DNA from: Clostridium sp. CAG:433
GTDB taxonomy: Bacteria > Bacillota_I > Bacilli_A > RF39 > UBA660
NCBI GenBank assembly: GCA_000433675.1
Contig: FR893540.1
Location: 1-27,958 of the forward strand
Length of the DNA stretch: 27,958 bases
Direction: 5' to 3'
The notes under the pieces: model-generated
What the model was told of the DNA's origin: nothing
Databases searched by the model: none
Seen by the model: only the letters and a program-made list of their open reading frames with translations
Made by a program: the position numbers and the translations under genes
Shown: piece by piece, positions 23,096 to 27,958 of the stretch
How the letters are laid out: the number at the start of each line of letters is the position of its first letter
Numbering within the stretch: position 1 is the stretch's first letter

Positions 23096-23466
23096 TAGTC
23101 CTCAAACTTCTTGTAAAGTGGTCTTGGTGTATAACTTTCAGTTGTATTAACTTCATCTTTTGTTATTAAAGATTGAACAATTCCAAGTGCTTTACTTATA
23201 TTTGTAATATTTTTTTGAACACTATTTAAATCTACCTTTTTTACCATATCGATAACATCTGTAAGTGACACACTATCTTTTTTTTCATTTGTATTTTCTT
23301 TTATCTCTTCATTACTACTAAAATACTTATTCCATACATCATTTTCTTTTCCATATAATGAATATGTTTCATAAAATTTTTGCCAAGTCATTTCTCCATC
23401 TTTAACATATCTTATAAGCTCTGGATGAGATTTAACAAATAATTTAAATTCTTCTTTATTAGACAT
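23095..23466 (-). CDS. ylbD: YlbD family protein
   Basis: The 123-residue protein opens with FKLFVKSHPELIRYVKDGEMTWQKFYETYSLYGKENDVWNKY, matching the N-terminal signature of YlbD (FxxFVKxHPxLixxVRxGxxTWQxLYExWyLLGEdDxxW). YlbD is annotated as a putative spore coat protein in Bacillus, but it is widespread in lineages whose sporulation is doubtful, so a coat role should not be assumed here. A GGGGTGG ribosome site precedes the ATG. It is the first gene of ylbD-ylbE-ylbF. I saw no strong promoter in the 65 bases before it, nor a clear terminator behind the DUF2207 gene, so read-through from that operon is possible. Confidence 0.82.
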   Translation of the reverse strand: MSNKEEFKLFVKSHPELIRYVKDGEMTWQKFYETYSLYGKENDVWNKYFSSNEEIKENTNEKKDSVSLTDVIDMVKKVDLNSVQKNITNISKALGIVQSLITKDEVNTTESYTPRPLYKKFED

Positions 23467-23531
23467 ATAACCACCCCTACCTATTTTAATATATGCCTAA
23501 TATTTAAAATTATTTATTTTTTTAATAGAGG

Positions 23532-25274
23532 TTACCAGCTGCTTCCGCCGCCGCCTCCTCCTCCGCCTCCGGAGAATCCACCTCCACCTGAAAAGCTTCC
23601 ACCACCAGATGTTCCACTTGATTCATATGGTCTTGAACTCATTGTTGAATTTACTGACCATAATGTATTTGTAAGTGATGTATTAAATTTATTTACATCA
23701 AATGCACCAGTTGCTGGTGAATACATAGTTCCTACGTACCAAGTTGGTGGCGCAATAGCAATTGACTCAAACTTTTTACTCCATATGTCAGATACACCAA
23801 GTACATATGCATATGGAAGTATATCAAAGAAATAATTTGGATTATCATTAACAAGCATTTCAAGTTTATCTTTTTCAACACACATAAGATAATCTTTAAA
23901 TCCATTTATTCTATTATAATATTTTGTTGCTTCTTCTGTTCTTTTTTTATTTGTAATAACAAATATAATACCAATGATTACGGATGCAACTATTAATACT
24001 TTTGATATTATGTTAAGAATAGCATAATCAGTTGTTAATCTATATGTTACAAATTGATTTAAGAATGATGATAACAACCAAGGAATAAATATTAATCCAA
24101 AATATACAAAGTATAAAACATAATGTGATGTACTATAAATTTTATGTGTACGACTAAGTTTAACTAAAGCACTTGATAGTGTTGTGTAAAATGTATCAAC
24201 TAAATCGTTTTTCTTAACTAACCCTTCACTATTTGCATCTTTAAATAAACCTTTAAATGTTGTTTTAGCATATTCTGGTTCTGAATCATCAATATCTTTT
24301 AGCTTTTGAAATGAGAAGTTTCTTTTTCCATTCTCAATTATTTGTAAATAACCTTTATTAGCAAAATAAGTTATCAAAGATACAATATGTTTATTATCAG
24401 TACTTCCTTTATATAAATATCCTATTTCTGATGGAGTTAAGTTATCAGGTACGGAATATTCTGGTACTAATAAATCTTTTTTTCTTAAACTTAATTTTGT
24501 ATATAAAATTATACTTAATACTATTAAGAATACTGACACTGTAATTGATATTACTAGTATTAATAACGTTGGATCAAAAACTACTCTTTCACCTTTAAAG
24601 TATCCTTCTGGAAGTTCAATTCTAGCAGTTAATCCTTCATATGATGATAATGCATAAGTATTATTGCTATATGGCATAACATAACCATTTATTGTAGTTC
24701 CATTTATAGTATATTTAACATCTTCATAATATGTAGAACCATATTTACCAACTGTAAAATTAACTTTAGTTGTATCAAACTCTTTTGGCATTTCTATTTT
24801 AAATCTTACATTTTTTATTTCGGTATCCCAATTTGTTCCTATTATGTTAAAGTAAAAATCATCATAATCATCTACATTATCATCACCAACATCATAGTCA
24901 TAAGTAATCACATATTGTTTATTACCTGTTAATGTAGTATTTGCATCTCCTATTTTTACTTTTAATTCCCCATTTTCTTTTGAAGTAGTATAGTTTGCAT
25001 TAACATTTAAATTTTTTATTAACGCTCTTGTTTCGACTGTTTTACCAGTTCTATAATAAGTATTTTTATATGGAATCACCCTAATTATTCCATGTTTTTC
25101 GTATTCGAAATTTACATCGATTACCTCTTTTATATTTAATACATTATTTTCATTTACTTTTATATCAACTTCATAATTTTCTATTGTATATCCATTAGAT
25201 GCGCTTGCACTTAACGGAAAAACTAAAAATAGAAAAAAAGATACAAAAAGTAATTTAATGTAATTCTTTTTCAT
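23532..25274 (-). CDS. DUF2207 domain-containing membrane protein with Gly-rich C-terminus
   Basis: The likely start is the ATG at 25274 (MKKNYIKLLFVSFFLFLVFP), with GGGAGGAAG upstream; another ATG 27 bases further up lies inside the overlap with lemA. After a signal peptide (about 25 residues, ending near SASA) comes an extracellular DUF2207 beta-rich domain. A membrane span near residues 235-258 (numbering from this start) follows, then a cytoplasmic part, two more spans near 385-440, and a tail of SGGGSFSGGGGFSGG type ending in SSW. The Gly tail is typical of DUF2207 proteins and creates a GC-rich patch at 23537-23600. The family commonly pairs with LemA, as here; its molecular function is unknown. 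Confidence 0.9.
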   Translation of the reverse strand: MKKNYIKLLFVSFFLFLVFPLSASASNGYTIENYEVDIKVNENNVLNIKEVIDVNFEYEKHGIIRVIPYKNTYYRTGKTVETRALIKNLNVNANYTTSKENGELKVKIGDANTTLTGNKQYVITYDYDVGDDNVDDYDDFYFNIIGTNWDTEIKNVRFKIEMPKEFDTTKVNFTVGKYGSTYYEDVKYTINGTTINGYVMPYSNNTYALSSYEGLTARIELPEGYFKGERVVFDPTLLILVISITVSVFLIVLSIILYTKLSLRKKDLLVPEYSVPDNLTPSEIGYLYKGSTDNKHIVSLITYFANKGYLQIIENGKRNFSFQKLKDIDDSEPEYAKTTFKGLFKDANSEGLVKKNDLVDTFYTTLSSALVKLSRTHKIYSTSHYVLYFVYFGLIFIPWLLSSFLNQFVTYRLTTDYAILNIISKVLIVASVIIGIIFVITNKKRTEEATKYYNRINGFKDYLMCVEKDKLEMLVNDNPNYFFDILPYAYVLGVSDIWSKKFESIAIAPPTWYVGTMYSPATGAFDVNKFNTSLTNTLWSVNSTMSSRPYESSGTSGGGSFSGGGGFSGGGGGGGGGSSW

Positions 25275-25290
25275 ATCTTCCTCCCATAAA

Positions 25291-25839
25291 TTAAAATTCA
25301 ACTTTTACATTTTGTCTTTGTTCTTCACTTGCGCTAAACATATTCATTTTATTATGATGAAATAATTTAGCTACTATGCAATCAGGAATTACTGCGATAG
25401 CATAATTATAATCTCTAGCAGCAGCGTTGTAATATTTTCTTGCTCCTGCAAGTTCATTTTCAACACTTTTTAAATCTTCTTGTAAACTTAAGAAGTTTGT
25501 ATTTGCTTTTAATTCTGGGTAACTTTCAGTTAAAGCAAATAATCTACTTATCGCCTCAGTAACTTCATTATCAGCATTAATTTTATCATCAACACTTCCA
25601 GCACTTACTGCTTTATTTCTAGCATTAATAACTCCTTCTAAAGTTTCTTTTTCATGTTTAGCATATCCTTTTACAGTATTAACTATATTTGGTATAAGAT
25701 CATATCTTTTTACTAAATGTACATCAATATCTGCAAAGGCATTTTCTGCTTTCATTCTTTTTCTAACTAGTTTATTTTGTGTAGCAAATATCCATAATAC
25801 GATAAGTACTACAATGGCAATAACTATTATCCAAACCAT
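25291..25839 (-). CDS. lemA: LemA family protein
   Basis: The 182-residue protein has one N-terminal membrane helix (residues 2-19) and a LemA helical domain: NAFADIDVHLVKRYDLIPNIVNTVKGYAKHE, ARN, then LRKYYNAAARDYNYAI-like and a C-terminal tail. Only a few residues lie outside the membrane at the N-terminus. The function of LemA is not established; it is often paired with DUF2207 (YciC-like) or TPM-domain proteins and sometimes with a peptidase. The gene ends 17 bases before the preferred DUF2207 start. AAGGAGATGAT precedes the ATG, and a good promoter with extended -10 lies at 25860-25889. Confidence 0.95.
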   Translation of the reverse strand: MVWIIVIAIVVLIVLWIFATQNKLVRKRMKAENAFADIDVHLVKRYDLIPNIVNTVKGYAKHEKETLEGVINARNKAVSAGSVDDKINADNEVTEAISRLFALTESYPELKANTNFLSLQEDLKSVENELAGARKYYNAAARDYNYAIAVIPDCIVAKLFHHNKMNMFSASEEQRQNVKVEF

Positions 25840-25859
25840 TTTATCATCTCCTTATCTTA

Positions 25860-25889
25860 ATTATATCAAAACATATATATAAATGTAAA
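25860..25889 (-). promoter_or_regulatory. Promoter of the lemA-DUF2207 operon
   Basis: The minus strand has TTTACA (25884-25889), an 18-base spacer and a perfect TATAAT (25860-25865) with extended TG (TGATATAAT). Confidence 0.7.
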
Positions 25890-25896
25890 TAATATA

Positions 25897-26724
25897 TTAT
25901 TTTTTGATTGCTACATTTACATCTATCTTACTAGTATAGTTATTAAATTTAACTTTGTATGTTCCATCTGTAGTATATTCAAAATAATAATATTTTGTAT
26001 ATGACTCACCAGATTTTAAGTCATCTGCATAATCAATTGTATCATCAAAATATGTGCTTTGTTTTGTTAATTTCTTATCACTTGGATCATAAATATTTGA
26101 ATAAAACATATTTAAATGATTTTCATCATTACTTAGATTTTTTACAGTTATAGGAAGTTTAACAAGTGTCATACCATTTTTTGTTGAATCACTACTATTT
26201 AAAGTTGTAAATGTATAATCTGTTCCTATAGATATTTGCATATTTGAAAATTCAAATACTTCACCTGCGTTAACAGTTTTATTTTCTTCTTTAATATCTG
26301 TATCATAATCATCATTGTCATCATCAGAATCATAATCATAATCATAATTATCTTTATAATTATCGATATCTGTTCCGGTATAATCAGTAGAGTCTTTTGC
26401 TGAACTAAGACCTACTATAAATGCAATTACAATAATTAATATAATTAATAATACATACGCTATAACTGAAACAAGTGCCCCTATTCCTGCTGACTTAGAT
26501 GCTTTTGGTCTATCCTTTTTCCAACATATAAATAATATTAAACCTACAATTGGAATAAAGAACCCTAAAACACCCCATCCAAAAGTATTTTTTTCTTCTT
26601 CAGTATTAATTACCGTAGTATTATTTACATTAGTATTAGATAATTCTTTATTTAATTTGTTACCACAATTAGTACAAAATTCTGAAGTCATTTCATTTTT
26701 GCTTCCGCATTTTTCACAATACAT
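25897..26724 (-). CDS. Zinc-ribbon membrane protein with DUF4352-like extracellular domain
   Basis: The preferred start is the ATG at 26724 (MYCEKCGSK), eight bases after AGGAGG; the ATG six bases upstream is too close to it. The N-terminus is a zinc ribbon with two CxxC pairs (MYCEKC and FCTNC). A short linker leads to a hydrophobic segment (WGVLGFFIPIVGLILFICW) and a second span (GIGALVSVIAYVLLIILIIVIAF). Then comes a striking Asp/Tyr-rich stretch (about residues 115-145), followed by a beta-rich domain of about 120 residues resembling DUF4352/telokin-like domains. The topology suggests a cytoplasmic zinc ribbon and an extracellular sensor or binding domain. Function unknown. Confidence 0.8.
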   Translation of the reverse strand: MYCEKCGSKNEMTSEFCTNCGNKLNKELSNTNVNNTTVINTEEEKNTFGWGVLGFFIPIVGLILFICWKKDRPKASKSAGIGALVSVIAYVLLIILIIVIAFIVGLSSAKDSTDYTGTDIDNYKDNYDYDYDSDDDNDDYDTDIKEENKTVNAGEVFEFSNMQISIGTDYTFTTLNSSDSTKNGMTLVKLPITVKNLSNDENHLNMFYSNIYDPSDKKLTKQSTYFDDTIDYADDLKSGESYTKYYYFEYTTDGTYKVKFNNYTSKIDVNVAIKK

Positions 26725-26803
26725 ATTCATTTTCCTCCTTCTAAATATATTAAATCATAAATGATAAATAAAATATAGTAATTTTTATTAACTTTACATA
26801 TTT

Positions 26804-27652
26804 TTAATTAAAAATATTTTTAGGTTTTATCTTAGAACTATCTTTTGAATCTATAATATAAATTCCTATTAGTTCTTTATTATAAGTAAATGCTAATTTT
26901 TCATAGTTATATCTATTTTCTAATTTTGAACCATTTTTAATTCTATTATATAAATATTCATTTACTTCTAATATAGGAAAGTCAATAACATCTACCATAT
27001 TTATAAGTTTAGTGTTTTCATTTATATCATCTAAATCAATCGCATCTTCTATATAAAATTTTCCTTGTTTTGTACGAATAAGGTCTGACATACATCCTAT
27101 AACACCTAACTTTTTACATATATCATTTATTAAACTTCTAATATATGTTCCTTTTGATACATTACATTTAAATGTAAATTTATTTTGATTAATGCTTAAT
27201 AATTCTATATTATTTATGATTACTTTTTTTATAGGAAGCTCAACACTTTTTCCTTCTCTTGCATATTCATATAATTTTTTTCCATTTACTTTAACTGCAC
27301 TATATATTGGTACTTCCATATTATATTCACCAATAAATGAATTTAAAACCTCTTCTATAAATTCTTTATTAATGTTTGTAATATCTTCTTTTTCTAAAAC
27401 ATTACCTGTAATATCTAATGTATCAGTTTTTATTCCAAGTGTTACCTCTGCGATATATTCTTTATTTAAACTAGTTATATCATCAACAAGTTTTAGTGCT
27501 TTATTAACCGCAATTACTAAAACTCCTTTAGCCATTGGATCAAGTGTACCAGTATGACCTACTTTTTTTGTATGTAATTTTTTGCATACTATATTAACAA
27601 CATCTCTACTAGTCATATTTTCTTTTTTATTTATTATTATAAATCCATCCAT
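26804..27652 (-). CDS. truB: tRNA pseudouridine(55) synthase TruB
   Basis: The enzyme converts U55 in the T-loop of tRNAs to pseudouridine. The preferred start is the ATG at 27652 (MDGFIIINKKENMTSRDVVN), preceded by GGAG; an ATG 15 bases upstream overlaps that site. The 282-residue product has KVGHTGTLDPMAKGVLVIAV with the catalytic Asp (in TLDP), EYIAEVTLGIKTDTLD, PIYSAVKVNGKKLYEYAREG, and CSKGTYIRSL-type (NVSKGTYIRSLINDI). The length is normal. It is downstream of an Rpn-type gene with a strong terminator between, so it is probably independently expressed. A perfect AT palindrome lies at its stop codon. Confidence 0.96.
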   Translation of the reverse strand: MDGFIIINKKENMTSRDVVNIVCKKLHTKKVGHTGTLDPMAKGVLVIAVNKALKLVDDITSLNKEYIAEVTLGIKTDTLDITGNVLEKEDITNINKEFIEEVLNSFIGEYNMEVPIYSAVKVNGKKLYEYAREGKSVELPIKKVIINNIELLSINQNKFTFKCNVSKGTYIRSLINDICKKLGVIGCMSDLIRTKQGKFYIEDAIDLDDINENTKLINMVDVIDFPILEVNEYLYNRIKNGSKLENRYNYEKLAFTYNKELIGIYIIDSKDSSKIKPKNIFN

Positions 27653-27686
27653 TTTTTTCAACTCCATATAAATAGTACCATATTTT

Positions 27687-27717
27687 AAAAAAAAATATCT
27701 TATTTTTTAGATATTTT
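27687..27717 (-). terminator. Intrinsic terminator of the Rpn-type gene
   Basis: On the minus strand AAAATATCT and AGATATTTT (27709-27717 and 27692-27700) pair over nine positions with an eight-base loop, followed by a long T-run. The TAA stop overlaps the loop and stem. Confidence 0.82.
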
Positions 27718-27958
27718 CTCTTAAATTATTAATTTCTTCTAATGTTAAACCAGTTACATCTGATATATCTTCTATAGACATATTTTTCTTAAGCATATTT
27801 TTAGCAATATTTGATATACTATCAGATTTACCAGAATCATACCCAGAATTATACCCAGAGCTATAACCATTTTCTTTGGCATCTTCTATAGCATCCTCTA
27901 ATATACACTTATTTTCATAAGCCTTCTTTTCTTCTTCATCATATAACAAAGCATAATA
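27707..27958 (-). CDS. Rpn-family (PD-(D/E)XK nuclease/transposase) protein, C-terminal fragment
   Basis: The frame is open to the window edge (27958), so only the last 83 residues are seen; the TTG at 27949 is not needed as a start. The sequence AYENKCILEDAIEDAKENGYSSGYNSGYDSGKSDSI is followed by an amphipathic helix and IAKNMLKKNMSIEDISDVTGLTLEEINNL. This is the usual C-terminal tail of Rpn/YhgA-like recombination-promoting nuclease (DUF4351/PDDEXK transposase-like) proteins: AxxxGxxxG repeats followed by a helix-turn-helix-like module. The nuclease domain would be to the right. Rpn proteins are DNA endonucleases linked to mobile DNA or phage defence. Confidence 0.85.
   Translation of the reverse strand, partial: YYALLYDEEEKKAYENKCILEDAIEDAKENGYSSGYNSGYDSGKSDSISNIAKNMLKKNMSIEDISDVTGLTLEEINNLRENI

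Noticed and set aside
26798..26817. Perfect 20-base palindrome ATATTTTTAATTAAAAATAT at the truB stop
   Set aside because: It has no loop or GC pairs and no clear T-run beyond it, so a terminator cannot be claimed; AT-only palindromes arise often at this composition.
1..27958. Recoding of TGA to tryptophan (Mycoplasma code)
   Set aside because: TGA terminates several genes at sensible positions with immediate downstream starts, and no conserved protein has an internal TGA.

Overview
The window is about 28 kb of very AT-rich Firmicutes-type chromosome. All genes but one lie on the minus strand. TGA ends several genes (for example those ending at 2065, 3323 and 5546) and tryptophan is always TGG, so the genetic code is the standard bacterial one and not the Mycoplasma code. 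Gene content (mraZ-rsmH-ftsL-pbpB, ylbD-ylbE-ylbF-rsmD, LemA-DUF2207, an Rpn-type nuclease C-terminus), frequent TTG starts and GGTGAT/AGGAGG ribosome sites suggest a small-genome member of the Bacilli, perhaps a gut lineage near RF39 or the Erysipelotrichales. The lineage is inference.

Region 1 (1-8837) is an accessory cluster. Downstream of a MATE-like exporter, an extended -10 promoter starts a tight operon. It encodes four paralogous HAD-fold proteins of the NT5C/YqfW 5'(3')-deoxyribonucleotidase type, one of them fused to a nucleoside hydrolase. It also encodes a PuuD-like class I glutamine amidotransferase (peptidase C26), a zinc-dependent phospholipase C-like protein, a 5'-truncated YgjV-family remnant and two MFS-like transporters. 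Several genes overlap by 1-4 bases. Together they look like a nucleotide/nucleoside-processing and transport pathway that I cannot match to a described system. A truncated histidine phosphatase lies beyond it at the left edge.

Region 2 (8838-16587) holds a divergently transcribed diguanylate cyclase (the only plus-strand gene), whose -35 box overlaps that of the MATE operon. It continues with a MurE ligase carrying an extra N-terminal domain resembling a protein-kinase N-lobe, a DUF4186 protein, a membrane-bound XRE regulator with an obvious operator region, pyruvate kinase, and an unrecognised helical-repeat protein.

Region 3 (16588-20437) is a shortened division/cell-wall cluster: mraZ, rsmH, ftsL and a PASTA-bearing class B PBP. 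mraZ is preceded by four TGGNN repeats spaced exactly 10 bp apart, which are probable MraZ operators.

Region 4 (20438-27958) carries endonuclease IV, an orphan type IV pilin-like protein, rsmD with ylbF/ylbE/ylbD, DUF2207 with LemA, a zinc-ribbon membrane protein, truB, and the C-terminus of an Rpn-family nuclease cut by the window edge.

Junctions are very compact. Stop codons often sit inside terminator hairpins, and downstream promoters often start within or directly behind the upstream terminator. There is no stretch over 300 bases without a gene. I saw no rRNA, tRNA, CRISPR array, complete insertion sequence or phage genes.
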